A stretch of DNA of 54,246 nt, from assembly GCA_016936555.1 (NCBI GenBank), contig JAFGXR010000099.1, forward strand, positions 1 to 54,246. Direction: 5' to 3'. Positions 15,753 through 23,928 of this stretch are shown here, piece after piece. Each line of letters begins with the position of its first letter. The stretch's first letter is position 1. Position numbers and translations under genes: made by a program. This stretch comes from Spirochaetales bacterium (GTDB lineage: Bacteria; Spirochaetota; Spirochaetia; DSM-2461). A model generated the notes under the pieces. The model saw only the letters and a program-made list of their open reading frames with translations, ran no database searches and had not been told where the DNA came from.

Positions 15753-17540
15753 CTATTCCAGAACGGCCTTGATCCTGCGGACGCCGCGGGAACTGGACTG
15801 CTCCTTCTGAATCACGAACTTGCCGAGCTCTGCCGTATTCTCCACGTGGGGACCGCCGCAGACTTCCGTGGAAAAATCGCCGATGAAATAGACTTTCACC
15901 TGCTCGTCGTATTTTCCAGAGAAAAGGGCTCTGGCTCCGATGGCCTTGGCTTCCTCGACGGTCATTGTCTTCATGGTAACGGGCATTTTTGCCTGGATAA
16001 CCTCATTGACCATATCCTCGACTTTCCTGATTTCCTCATCGGACATCTTATCGTGATGGGAGAAGTCAAAGCGCAGACGGTCCGCATTGATATTGCTGCC
16101 CTTCTGGGCAACATGGTCTCCCAGAACGGTTTTTAGTGCTTCGTGAAGAAGATGCGTCGCCGTATGGTACCGCGTGGACATGACGGAGTTGTCGGCCAGT
16201 CCGCCTTTGAAGGCCTGTTCGGCACCTTTCTTGGATAACTCCTGATGTTTCTTGTAGGCTTCGTCAAAGCCCTCTCTGTCGACGGTCATGCCGTGTTCGG
16301 CGGCCAGTTCCTCGGTCAGCTCAAAGGGAAAACCGTACGTATCGTAGAGCTTGAAGGCCGTCCGTCCCGGTATGATCTTCTTCGGGTTCTTCATGAAGTT
16401 GGGAAGAAGCTTTTCAAACTCGTGCTCCCCTTTTTTCAGCGTGCTGTTGAACTGGGCTTCCTCGATGGCGAACTCGCTGATGATCAGATCGCGGTTGCCT
16501 TTCAGCTCGGGGTAGACGTCCCTGTACATATCGATGATGACGTCGGCCAGTTTCCCGAGGAACTGCCCGTCAATATTCAATTTCTTGCCGTGTCTCACGG
16601 CTCGGCGGATCAGCCTTCTCAGGATATACCCCTGGCCGAGATTGGATGGTTTTACACCCTGAGGATCCCCCATGATCATGGTGGACGCTTTGGCGTGATC
16701 AGCTATGATTCTGAATGAGTTGTCCAGAGAAGGATCATCTTTGTATTTAACACCGGCCAGTTCCCCGATTTTATCGAGAATGGGTGTAAAGAGTTCCGTA
16801 TCATAGGAAGAGGATTTCCCCTGGAGCATCGCAATCGTTCTTTCGACTCCCATGCCCGTATCGACGCACTTGCGGCTCATCAGCTCGTAACGTCCGTCCT
16901 CTTTCTTGTTGTACTGCATGAAGACATCGTTCCAGATTTCGAAATACTTTCCGCAGGAACAGCCGGGCCGGCAGTCGGAACCGCAGGCCTCCTTGCCCGT
17001 ATCGATGAACATTTCGCTGTCGGGACCGCAGGGACCGGTCGTTCCGGCAGGGCCCCACCAGTTGTCCTCTTTCGGCAGGCGGTAGATTCTCTCTTCGGGA
17101 ATACCGAGGCCTTTCCAGATTTCATAAGCTTCATCGTCAGCCGGAGCATCATCGTCGCCGGCAAAAACAGTTACGGAGAGCTTGTTTACATCGAGTCCGA
17201 GATAGTCGGGAGATGTAATAAACTCGTAGCTCATTTTCAGAGCTTCCTCTTTAAAATAATCTCCGAGCGACCAGTTACCCAGCATCTCGAAAAATGTATT
17301 GTGGGTAGGGTCTCCGACCGATTCGATGTCCTGGGTACGGATGCACTTCTGAACATCGGTCAGCCTGGTTCCGGCGGGATGGGGTTCACCCATGATGTAG
17401 GGGACCAGGGGATGCATACCTGCAGTAGTGAACAGGACAGTCGGATCGTTCTCGGGGATAAGAGATTTTCCGGAAATCTCCTTATGTCCCCGGGACACAA
17501 AAAAGTCTATATATTTTTTTCTCAATTCGTTGGCTTTCAT
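15753..17540 (-). CDS. alaS: Alanyl-tRNA synthetase, short form lacking the C-terminal domain
   Basis: Charges tRNA-Ala. The class II catalytic core (~1-250) shows FTTAGMHPLVPYIMG, FFEMLGNWSLGDYFK, NWWGPAGTTGPCGPDSEMF and DTGMGVERTIAMLQG. The tRNA-recognition domain and the editing domain follow, with zinc ligands in HTATHLLHEAL and CGGPHV. The protein stops 30 residues after that, at ~595 residues against ~875 in E. coli, so the linker and DHHA1/C-Ala domain are absent. Short AlaRS forms are known from spirochaetes. The ATG at 17540 is preferred to that at 17552 because the latter lies inside the -10 hexamer and MKANELRKKY is the usual family start. There is no Shine-Dalgarno sequence. Confidence 0.94.
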   Translation of the reverse strand: MKANELRKKYIDFFVSRGHKEISGKSLIPENDPTVLFTTAGMHPLVPYIMGEPHPAGTRLTDVQKCIRTQDIESVGDPTHNTFFEMLGNWSLGDYFKEEALKMSYEFITSPDYLGLDVNKLSVTVFAGDDDAPADDEAYEIWKGLGIPEERIYRLPKEDNWWGPAGTTGPCGPDSEMFIDTGKEACGSDCRPGCSCGKYFEIWNDVFMQYNKKEDGRYELMSRKCVDTGMGVERTIAMLQGKSSSYDTELFTPILDKIGELAGVKYKDDPSLDNSFRIIADHAKASTMIMGDPQGVKPSNLGQGYILRRLIRRAVRHGKKLNIDGQFLGKLADVIIDMYRDVYPELKGNRDLIISEFAIEEAQFNSTLKKGEHEFEKLLPNFMKNPKKIIPGRTAFKLYDTYGFPFELTEELAAEHGMTVDREGFDEAYKKHQELSKKGAEQAFKGGLADNSVMSTRYHTATHLLHEALKTVLGDHVAQKGSNINADRLRFDFSHHDKMSDEEIRKVEDMVNEVIQAKMPVTMKTMTVEEAKAIGARALFSGKYDEQVKVYFIGDFSTEVCGGPHVENTAELGKFVIQKEQSSSRGVRRIKAVLE

Positions 17541-17576
17541 AGACCAGATCATACAACGAAAGCCTTAATTGTTCAA
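17538..17576 (-). promoter_or_regulatory. Leaderless promoter of alaS
   Basis: On the minus strand: TTGAAC (17576-17571), 17 bp, TATGAT (17553-17548), 7 nt, then ATG at 17540. Transcription would begin at or next to the start codon. Confidence 0.6.
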
Positions 17577-17591
17577 TTGAGAAGTCCCGCT

Positions 17592-18728
17592 CTAAATGAT
17601 GTAATCCTCTTCTTCCCGGAGCACGATAAAAGCACCCTCTTCCTCCCTCTTTCGCAAAAGCCCGAGAAACTCGCGGACTTTTCTGTCGGCATCGCTCTTT
17701 TTTACATGTCCGAGGATTTCATTCTCCTCGTCGATAAGCACAAGCTGACCCGTCGAAAGTGACTGACGTATTTTTGTCCTCACCTCATCATCAACGACAC
17801 GAAGCAGAATGGCGATATCCCTGTCCTTAAGTTCGATCAGGACCTTCTGTAGATCATTTCTGTCTATATGGAGAACCGTATCGATAGTGAAAAGCTTTTC
17901 CTTAATTGCCCGGGAGATCTCTTCGCTCTCTTCCGCGAGTGTTCCGAGGATTTTCTGCTCGTCTTCGATATTCATGTATTTGAGAATGCTGGCCAGTGCA
18001 GAAGTTCCGTCGATTTCCCGACTCTCCACGTCTCCCTGGGCTCTGATTTTTTCCTTGAGAGAGGTTTCCATTCCGGAAATGACTTCCATCGAAACCGAAC
18101 CGCCTTTGGCGATCCGCCTGATGACCGAAGCACCGGCTTTCCTGTCGAGATGGGCGATAACGCGGGAAGAGAGAGCCGGATCGAGATAGCGGAGAACGAG
18201 CGCCACGACCTGGGGTGACTCATTTTTAAGCAGGAGAAGGAGCTGATCGAAACTCAGATCATTGAGAAAAGAAAAAGGTCCCCCGATAATATCCGGCACG
18301 GCCTTTCTCATAAACCGCTCCGCTTCCTCTTTTCCGAACGCCCTGGTCAGGATTTCCGATGCCGCTTCAGCCCCGCCCCGGACGCGGACAGCTTCTTTTT
18401 CCCGGTCGAAGCCGAATTCCCTGAGGAGATTTTCCGCTTCGATTTTATCGACCCTGCCGGTCCGGCTGATCTCTCCCGAAATCGTTTCAACTTCTTCCGG
18501 TGCCAGGTGCTTGAGAACTTTGACCGCTTCATCCTTCCCCAGCAGCAATAGAAATCTGGCAATTTTGCTGTAATCGGGCTTCTCTTCAGTCAGTTTCAGA
18601 AAACCGGTTTTTTTTCCCGATAGGTTCTCTGAAGTCTCCGCGGAAAGTGGATCCTTGCCGGCAGGAGCTCTCCGGCCTTTGACCGTTTCAGTTCTGTAAG
18701 CATCTATGGCCCGTCTTTGCTTGTCCAT
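17592..18728 (-). CDS. FliG-like flagellar motor switch protein (FliG paralogue)
   Basis: FliG forms the rotor ring that meets the stator. The 378 residues cover the N-terminal (KIARFLLLLGKDEAVKVLKHL), middle (LKNESPQVVALVLRYL, aligning with the EHPQ motif of classical FliG) and C-terminal torque-generating regions (KLFTIDTVLHIDRNDLQKVL). The first 55 residues are a basic, low-complexity extension. EHPQ is changed to ESPQ and the final helices are longer and acidic, ending REEEDYII. Spirochaetes are known to carry two fliG genes; one that stands alone, like this, fits the FliG1 type. There is no Shine-Dalgarno sequence; ATG at 18728 is chosen because a -10 lies seven bases upstream. A GTG at 18767 is the alternative start. 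Confidence 0.85.
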   Translation of the reverse strand: MDKQRRAIDAYRTETVKGRRAPAGKDPLSAETSENLSGKKTGFLKLTEEKPDYSKIARFLLLLGKDEAVKVLKHLAPEEVETISGEISRTGRVDKIEAENLLREFGFDREKEAVRVRGGAEAASEILTRAFGKEEAERFMRKAVPDIIGGPFSFLNDLSFDQLLLLLKNESPQVVALVLRYLDPALSSRVIAHLDRKAGASVIRRIAKGGSVSMEVISGMETSLKEKIRAQGDVESREIDGTSALASILKYMNIEDEQKILGTLAEESEEISRAIKEKLFTIDTVLHIDRNDLQKVLIELKDRDIAILLRVVDDEVRTKIRQSLSTGQLVLIDEENEILGHVKKSDADRKVREFLGLLRKREEEGAFIVLREEEDYII

Positions 18729-18764
18729 AATTGTTATTATACAGGGAAACAGATATATTGACAC
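18726..18764 (-). promoter_or_regulatory. Leaderless promoter of the fliG-like gene
   Basis: Minus strand: GTGTCA (18764-18759), 17 bp, TATAAT (18741-18736), 7 nt, ATG at 18728. It overlaps the oppositely directed promoter of the next gene almost completely. Confidence 0.6.
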
Positions 18765-18768
18765 CATG
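18731..18768 (+). promoter_or_regulatory. Leaderless promoter of the aldolase-like gene
   Basis: Plus strand: TTGTTA (18731-18736), 17 bp, TATATT (18754-18759), 6 nt, ATG at 18766. Its -35 touches the minus-strand -10 and its -10 touches the minus-strand -35, so the two promoters should compete for polymerase. Confidence 0.6.
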
Positions 18769-19662
18769 AACAGACTCTTAAAAAAGATCCGGGAATTCGG
18801 CCTGATACTCTCGTTCCCTGATGGGGCAACCCGGGCAATCCTGCCACTGACCCATGCGCTAAATAAATCTCATCTCCCCCTTGTACTCATCCCGTTCTCA
18901 GGAGAGGAGGAAAAAGACATCGTCAAAGAGGCCAATGAGAAGGAAGACCTGTTCATCGGTTCCGACTGCCCGGCATCTCCTGCTGCAATAGAAAAATCCT
19001 TTGGTTCGGGAGCTCATTTCGCCCTCTGTTCCGCTTTCGAAGATGACAGGCTACCCCGGTTGAAAGAGAGCGGACTCGATATATTTATGCGGGTCACCAG
19101 CAGAGATGAGATTGATCTGGCCGTCAGAAACGGAGCGGGGGCTCTGGTAATCAATTCGGAGACAGAAAACATCTGCGAACTGATAAACTATGCTTCTTCA
19201 CAAATAAAATACCCATTTTTTCTGGAAGGTCCATTCAAGAGTGAAATAAGCAGAAAATGGCAATTGATTCCCGATTTCATAGCCTGGATATGTCCATTCC
19301 CCTTAATTTCGCTCAGATCGGGAATCGATGAAAGAGGGACAGTCGAACGTCAGGCCTATTCCATGATCCGCAGCCTCCTCGGTATCCGTTACCGGGCCCT
19401 GATACTAAAGAGAGATTCACCGGAACGGGAACGGGCCGAATGCTTCTGCGCACTCTCGGCCATCCCCCTTCTGGACGAGGGTGAGCGGGTGTGTCTGGAA
19501 ATTGAAGTATTCGATATGGACAGAACCATTGCCCATCTGAAATGGCGCAATATCTATATGGATCCGCTGTCAGCTGAGATGAACGGCGCAACCGTCGTCT
19601 CCACGGATTTATACGAAAACTTTATGGGGTGGCCGGTCAGGCTGCTGAGCGGCCGAAATTAG
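18766..19662 (+). CDS. Degenerate KDPG-aldolase-like protein with VOC-like C-terminal domain
   Basis: A 298-residue cytoplasmic protein. Residues ~25-185 follow the TIM-barrel pattern of 2-keto-3-deoxy-6-phosphogluconate aldolase (Eda): DLFIGSDCPASPAAIEKSFG then SGAHFALCSAFEDDRLPRLK align with the [20 protein letters not shown] region of E. coli Eda. Positions of the Eda Schiff-base lysine and catalytic glutamate appear to be leucines here (about L127 and L41), so aldolase activity is doubtful. Residues ~205-298 look like a glyoxalase/VOC half (LEIEVFDMDRTIAHLKWRNI), and aldolase-VOC fusions are known in other bacteria. The ATG at 18766 has no Shine-Dalgarno but lies six bases after a -10. 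The fold call is an inference from sequence pattern. Confidence 0.55.
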   Translation: MNRLLKKIREFGLILSFPDGATRAILPLTHALNKSHLPLVLIPFSGEEEKDIVKEANEKEDLFIGSDCPASPAAIEKSFGSGAHFALCSAFEDDRLPRLKESGLDIFMRVTSRDEIDLAVRNGAGALVINSETENICELINYASSQIKYPFFLEGPFKSEISRKWQLIPDFIAWICPFPLISLRSGIDERGTVERQAYSMIRSLLGIRYRALILKRDSPERERAECFCALSAIPLLDEGERVCLEIEVFDMDRTIAHLKWRNIYMDPLSAEMNGATVVSTDLYENFMGWPVRLLSGRN

Positions 19663-19703
19663 TACCGGACTTTTTCCTGCAGGATAAGAGCTCCGCTGTC
19701 GAT

Positions 19704-19718
19704 TATAATAGTTATATG
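19704..19718 (+). promoter_or_regulatory. -10 element placed for a leaderless transcript
   Basis: A consensus TATAAT (19704-19709) lies six bases before the ATG at 19716. No convincing -35 was found, so this case is weaker than the others of its kind in the window. Confidence 0.4.
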
Positions 19719-20903
19719 AAGATTCGATTTCTCATCACGGCATTCTGTCTGGCTCTTTTTCCTCTCTATTCTCAGGAGATGAAACTTTACGCCCCTTTCC
19801 CGTCCCGTCTGGAAGCCCTTACGTCCGGCTCGGAGATCCTGCTGACCTGGAAGGATGCCCCTGATGTCGCTGAGGGAACCTATGAAATTTACAGAGGAGA
19901 CCTGCCGCTCACTGCGGACAACCTCTATCTGGCTGAAAAGATCGGTGACGTACCGGACGGAACCCAGCTATTCAGGGATCAGCCCCCGAAAGGCAAGTCC
20001 GTCTACTATGCCGTTTTCGTCAGAGATCCTTCTCAGGTTTACAAGATCTGCATCCCTTACAGGAATGTCACGACATCTCCCGTAAGCATAGAGGAGTCGG
20101 ATATTGAGGAGACGAAGAGCACGGTTATTTCCAATCTGACGGCTCAGGTCTTTGACAGCGATGTCGCCCTCTCCTACGAATCAACTCTGGCTGACAGAAA
20201 CATCATACTTTTCAGGAGCACGTCCCGGATCGATTCTTACGAGAAACTGATTAAATCGATTCTTGTCGGAGAGAAATCGGGGTCTCAGACATCGATTATC
20301 GATAACCCCATAGCCGGTCTCAATTACTACTATGCCGCCGTTGACGGGGCGCTTTACCGGTCGGGAAGCCGAAATCTTCTCTACAGCGGCAATTATACGG
20401 TCAGTCCTGTCCATATAAAATTTTCCCATGAAATAAATGAAGACAACCGCTTTATCAAATCAGCTATGCCTCTGCCTCTTCTCAAGGTTTCATCGGATCT
20501 AAAATCCGGGGAAAAACTGGAAGAACGCAAAGACCCCGAATACGATGCTGTTATCGAACCCGCAACTCTGAACAACGTCCGCAGAATGATAGAACGGGAC
20601 AGAACCATCGGGGAAAAACCGGAAAAAGCCTTTCTCGCTTACAATAAAAATATCAATTCCCTGGTAACCTCTCTGTTCGCCGGAGGGTTATGGGAGAGAT
20701 GCACCGAAGCTCTCGAACCCTACATATCCAGCCTGAATGACAGAGAAACCCGGGAACAGAGCCATTTCTACAGGGGGCAGTGCTACTATTATCTCGGCCG
20801 ATACAATGAAGCCCTTATCGAGTTGATTATGGTGGAAAAGACTTATTATCAGGAAACTGAACCATTTTTCAAAGCTATTTTCGAAGAACTGAAAAGAGAC
20901 TAA
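19716..20903 (+). CDS. Exported FN3/TPR-type protein of unknown function
   Basis: The product (395 residues) begins with a clear signal peptide (MKIRFLITAFCLALFPLYSQ) and should be periplasmic. Residues ~30-110 form a fibronectin-III-like strand pattern (EILLTWKDAPDVAEGTYEIY, SVYYAVFVRD), and a second similar unit lies at ~140-220 (NIILFRSTSRIDSYEKLIKS, LNYYYAAVDGALY). The C-terminus (~345-395) carries a TPR-like pair (HFYRGQCYYYLGRYNEALIE). It may bind another envelope protein, but no function is recognised. The ATG at 19716 is chosen over an upstream in-frame ATG/GTG because the signal peptide starts there. It has no Shine-Dalgarno sequence. Its stop abuts the convergent NlpC/MORN gene. Confidence 0.7.
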   Translation: MKIRFLITAFCLALFPLYSQEMKLYAPFPSRLEALTSGSEILLTWKDAPDVAEGTYEIYRGDLPLTADNLYLAEKIGDVPDGTQLFRDQPPKGKSVYYAVFVRDPSQVYKICIPYRNVTTSPVSIEESDIEETKSTVISNLTAQVFDSDVALSYESTLADRNIILFRSTSRIDSYEKLIKSILVGEKSGSQTSIIDNPIAGLNYYYAAVDGALYRSGSRNLLYSGNYTVSPVHIKFSHEINEDNRFIKSAMPLPLLKVSSDLKSGEKLEERKDPEYDAVIEPATLNNVRRMIERDRTIGEKPEKAFLAYNKNINSLVTSLFAGGLWERCTEALEPYISSLNDRETREQSHFYRGQCYYYLGRYNEALIELIMVEKTYYQETEPFFKAIFEELKRD

Positions 20904-21824
20904 TTAATTTCCGGAATTTTTCTTCCACTCTTCGAATCGCCTTAGTTCATCATCAGCCGCATTTCTGTCGGCATCGAGAGATTCCCGGAATAATTTCTGC
21001 TCGTTTGCAAGCCAATCATCCCATTCAGTCGGTGTTTCCAGCAGGTAATTGATGCGAGCGGAGCTTCTGTCCGTTCTTCTGTCGATTACAAAAGTACCCG
21101 ATTCATTTCTCGAAGCGCTGTAACGGCTCCCGTCGGAACGGATCAATTCACCACCCGATTCACGTCCATTGAAGAAGCTGCCCACATAAATATCACCATT
21201 ACTGTAGTGGTATTCACCTTTTCCATGAAAAAGTCCGTCTTTAAAATCCCCGATATAAAAATCGCCGTTCTTCAAGTCCATTCTCCCTTTGCCCCCGGGC
21301 TCCAGGTTCTGAAGGGCTCCGCTGTAGCTGCCTTTGCTGTATGAAAGGCCATCGGCACGGTTCTCAACCTGTCCGGTTCGGGGAAAAAGCCTTTTTACCC
21401 ATTTAAACCGTTCTTTCCAGTATTTTTCATCGAGATCCGTAAGAATGACACCCCGAGAGGGACCGGCGGAAACAGACTGGATCAGAGTATTCTGGCCGAT
21501 ATAGATTCCCACATGGGTAATTTCAGATCGGTTACTCCCCGTGGCATAAAAGACGAGATCCCCCGGAGATATGCTGTCAAGTGAGACAGTCGAACCATAC
21601 TGGGCTATAGCAGATGCACTACGGGGGAGATCGGGCAGAAAAGGTTTATAAAGATAATTTACCAGACCGCTGCAGTCGAATCCCGACGGATTGGTACCGC
21701 CATACCGATAGGGAGAACCGACAAGAGCCGAACCTCTCGCCACAATATCCCGGGCAATATCGACAGAAAAACATAAAGAGCTCCCTAAGAATACAAACAC
21801 CAGAAGGAACACTTTTTTAATCAA
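20904..21824 (-). CDS. Secreted NlpC/P60 peptidase with MORN repeats
   Basis: A 306-residue exported protein. A signal peptide (MIKKVFLLVFVFLGSSLCFS) is followed by an NlpC/P60 cysteine peptidase domain (~22-145), with the nucleophile C51 in GFDCSGLVNYLY and H104 in THVGIYIG. The third catalytic position reads Q116 rather than the more common histidine. Such enzymes cut peptidoglycan stem peptides. Residues ~165-235 are MORN-type repeats (NGDFYIGDFKDGLFHGKGEY, NGDIYVGSFFNG), then a charged helical tail. The start is TTG at 21824, 10 bases after AGGAG. It lies two bases downstream of the GH57-like gene, so the two are likely co-transcribed. Confidence 0.85.
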   Translation of the reverse strand: MIKKVFLLVFVFLGSSLCFSVDIARDIVARGSALVGSPYRYGGTNPSGFDCSGLVNYLYKPFLPDLPRSASAIAQYGSTVSLDSISPGDLVFYATGSNRSEITHVGIYIGQNTLIQSVSAGPSRGVILTDLDEKYWKERFKWVKRLFPRTGQVENRADGLSYSKGSYSGALQNLEPGGKGRMDLKNGDFYIGDFKDGLFHGKGEYHYSNGDIYVGSFFNGRESGGELIRSDGSRYSASRNESGTFVIDRRTDRSSARINYLLETPTEWDDWLANEQKLFRESLDADRNAADDELRRFEEWKKNSGN

Positions 21825-21826
21825 AT

Positions 21827-23851
21827 TCAGTTGCTCCTGTCTATCCTCAGAGAAAGGGAAACGGTCCAGACTTCATCTTTCTGAAGCGAGAACTCCCAAC
21901 GGGGCACATAGCAGGAACTCTGATAATTCTTTTCAATTTTTCCCCCTTCCCTGGAATAAGTAAAGAGCGGGAAGGTCCACATTTCAGCTGGAACGGAAAC
22001 AGTAAGGGAAATATCCGTATTATTGCCTCCGTCAAATGTCATCAGATGCTGAACAGATTCGTGGCTGAAACTGCTCTCGGGAATCTCATCTTTGAATTCA
22101 TCATGAATCCTGTACAGTTTCGGTTCTAGAGCTCCTGTTTTTCTGAAGGCAAGATTGACTTCGCTCCCGAAACAGAGCTCAGCCTTGTGGAGACTCAGAT
22201 TCTTTATAAGGTAATCGACATCGACAGAAGAACGTTTGAAGGTGAAGCGTTTCTGCACCTCTATGTTGTACTCATAACCATTCTGAACGACTGTACCCGT
22301 ATTGATATAGGTAACTTTTCGCTGTTCCCTGTTATAATCAACAGCATCATAGAGAGTATTTGTAAAAGAACCGAGCTCCGAATAATTCATCTGCCGGAAA
22401 CCTTCGACATTATCCCTCTTGTCGAAGAAATGATCGACAAAGGCATGACGGCCGTACTTATCATACCCCTCGGCTCTGATAGATTCATTATGATATGGTT
22501 CGGGATAGCGCGACATGGTATTGAGATAATTCCAGCCCGATGCAATATGATCGAACTCAAAGAGAACCGCCCCTCTGCTGTGAACGTAGGCATTGGTTAC
22601 ATGCCCCTGATAGAGAAATTCTCTTTCGCCATCCATATCGTAGTCGATTGAACTGAGCGAAGTTTTGAAAATACCCCTCTCTCGGGTTATCTTTTCCCCT
22701 TCGATAAGCGAGCTGTAAGCTTTATGACGCACATCGGCATTGTAAATGCCGCCCTGATTCCCATGCCAGAAAGCCAGATTGTTCTGACCTTTCCAGAGTT
22801 CCTCCTTGGCGGCCTTTTTCCTGTATTTATCCCCTCTTACCTGATTAGCCAGAACGCTGACATGCATCATCTTCGAATAGAGGAAATTGCTCTCTCTGTA
22901 CTTACTCAGGAACTGACGGAAAAAACCGCCGTAAATCCAGCCCGGTTCAATACCCGATTCAATAAGCTCATTTGTCAGGGTATCATATTCGATCTGCCTG
23001 TCCGCCGGTAAAACCCACTTCATAATCTCACCGTAGGAAGTACAGGGAAAATAGGCTTTATTGAAGGAGTTTCTCGTCTGGCGGACGTAACGTCCCGGGT
23101 GGACAAGCTCTATGTTTTTACGGTTATTTCTCAACTCATTGAGAAAACTTTCCAACCACTGATGATTGATAGACAGATTATGACCGCTCTCGTATCCTAT
23201 CTGCCTGCCGTTGGGAAAAATGACGACGACTTTGCCGTCGCCGCTGTTATCGCTGCAGATATCCTCGATGATCTTCCGGGGAACGATTTTTCCGAAACCG
23301 GCCATGGTACGGCGGGAAATGGGAAAAACGGTGATGGTTTTCCCCTGATCCTCTGTTATAGCCGGCATGTAGAGTTCTTCATCGCGGAACCCCGCCGCTT
23401 CGAAATGGGTATCGTCGAGAAAAGTATAATCGATTCCGCTGGAGCGGAGGACCGAGGCCAGCTGGGGTTCCCAGATCCTTCCAGGAAGCCAGCATCCCCG
23501 GGTTCTTTTGCCGAAGGATTTTCGAAGATAGGTGGTCATCATCTCTATCTGTCCCACCCTGTCCTGAGCGGGTATCATGGAGAGTACCGGCTCGTAATAC
23601 CCGCCGCCCAGCAGTTCGATCTGCCTTTTATCGATCATTTCTCCCAGAACCGTATTGAATTCCGGGTGATTTTTCTCAAACCATTCGAGCAGCGGCCCCG
23701 AGTAATAGAGGACCGCCGAGATTTCGGGAAAATTGTACAGAAGTGTCAGAAAAGGTTTATAGGCCTTCTGATAGATTTCTTCGATCTGCTCATTATCGGA
23801 GCCAGGAGAAATACTGTTATGTGTTCCGAAAATCAGTCGTACTTTTTTCAT
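21827..23851 (-). CDS. GH57-family glucanotransferase-like protein, probable pseudoenzyme
   Basis: The 674 residues align end to end with the GH57 4-alpha-glucanotransferase type: LIFGTHNSISPG, YYSGPLLEWFEKNHPEF, GGGYYEPVLSMIPAQDR, then the DUF1926-like beta-sandwich C-terminus. In the Thermococcus litoralis enzyme the nucleophile is Glu123 in WLTERVW and the acid/base is Asp214 in FHDDGEKFG (recalled from the literature). Here these motifs read CWLPGRIWEP (glycine at 124) and IFPNGRQIG (asparagine at 214), and the conserved HNHQP reads HNSIS. The fold should be intact but the family chemistry lost. No signal peptide, so cytoplasmic. A role as an alpha-glucan-binding protein is a guess. Start ATG at 23851 with only GGGG close upstream. 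Confidence 0.82.
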   Translation of the reverse strand: MKKVRLIFGTHNSISPGSDNEQIEEIYQKAYKPFLTLLYNFPEISAVLYYSGPLLEWFEKNHPEFNTVLGEMIDKRQIELLGGGYYEPVLSMIPAQDRVGQIEMMTTYLRKSFGKRTRGCWLPGRIWEPQLASVLRSSGIDYTFLDDTHFEAAGFRDEELYMPAITEDQGKTITVFPISRRTMAGFGKIVPRKIIEDICSDNSGDGKVVVIFPNGRQIGYESGHNLSINHQWLESFLNELRNNRKNIELVHPGRYVRQTRNSFNKAYFPCTSYGEIMKWVLPADRQIEYDTLTNELIESGIEPGWIYGGFFRQFLSKYRESNFLYSKMMHVSVLANQVRGDKYRKKAAKEELWKGQNNLAFWHGNQGGIYNADVRHKAYSSLIEGEKITRERGIFKTSLSSIDYDMDGEREFLYQGHVTNAYVHSRGAVLFEFDHIASGWNYLNTMSRYPEPYHNESIRAEGYDKYGRHAFVDHFFDKRDNVEGFRQMNYSELGSFTNTLYDAVDYNREQRKVTYINTGTVVQNGYEYNIEVQKRFTFKRSSVDVDYLIKNLSLHKAELCFGSEVNLAFRKTGALEPKLYRIHDEFKDEIPESSFSHESVQHLMTFDGGNNTDISLTVSVPAEMWTFPLFTYSREGGKIEKNYQSSCYVPRWEFSLQKDEVWTVSLSLRIDRSN

Positions 23852-23864
23852 TACCCCGAAATTT

Positions 23865-23897
23865 ACAAAAATGCCGGAACGGCTGGTTACCGCTCCG
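23865..23897 (-). terminator. Intrinsic terminator of the rnf operon
   Basis: Reading the minus strand, CGGAGCGG - 7-base loop - CCGTTCCG (one G-T wobble) is followed by GCATTTTTG. It lies 31 bases after the rnfB stop. Confidence 0.7.
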
Positions 23898-23928
23898 ACA
23901 TGAGAATTATACAGTTATAAACAACGTC

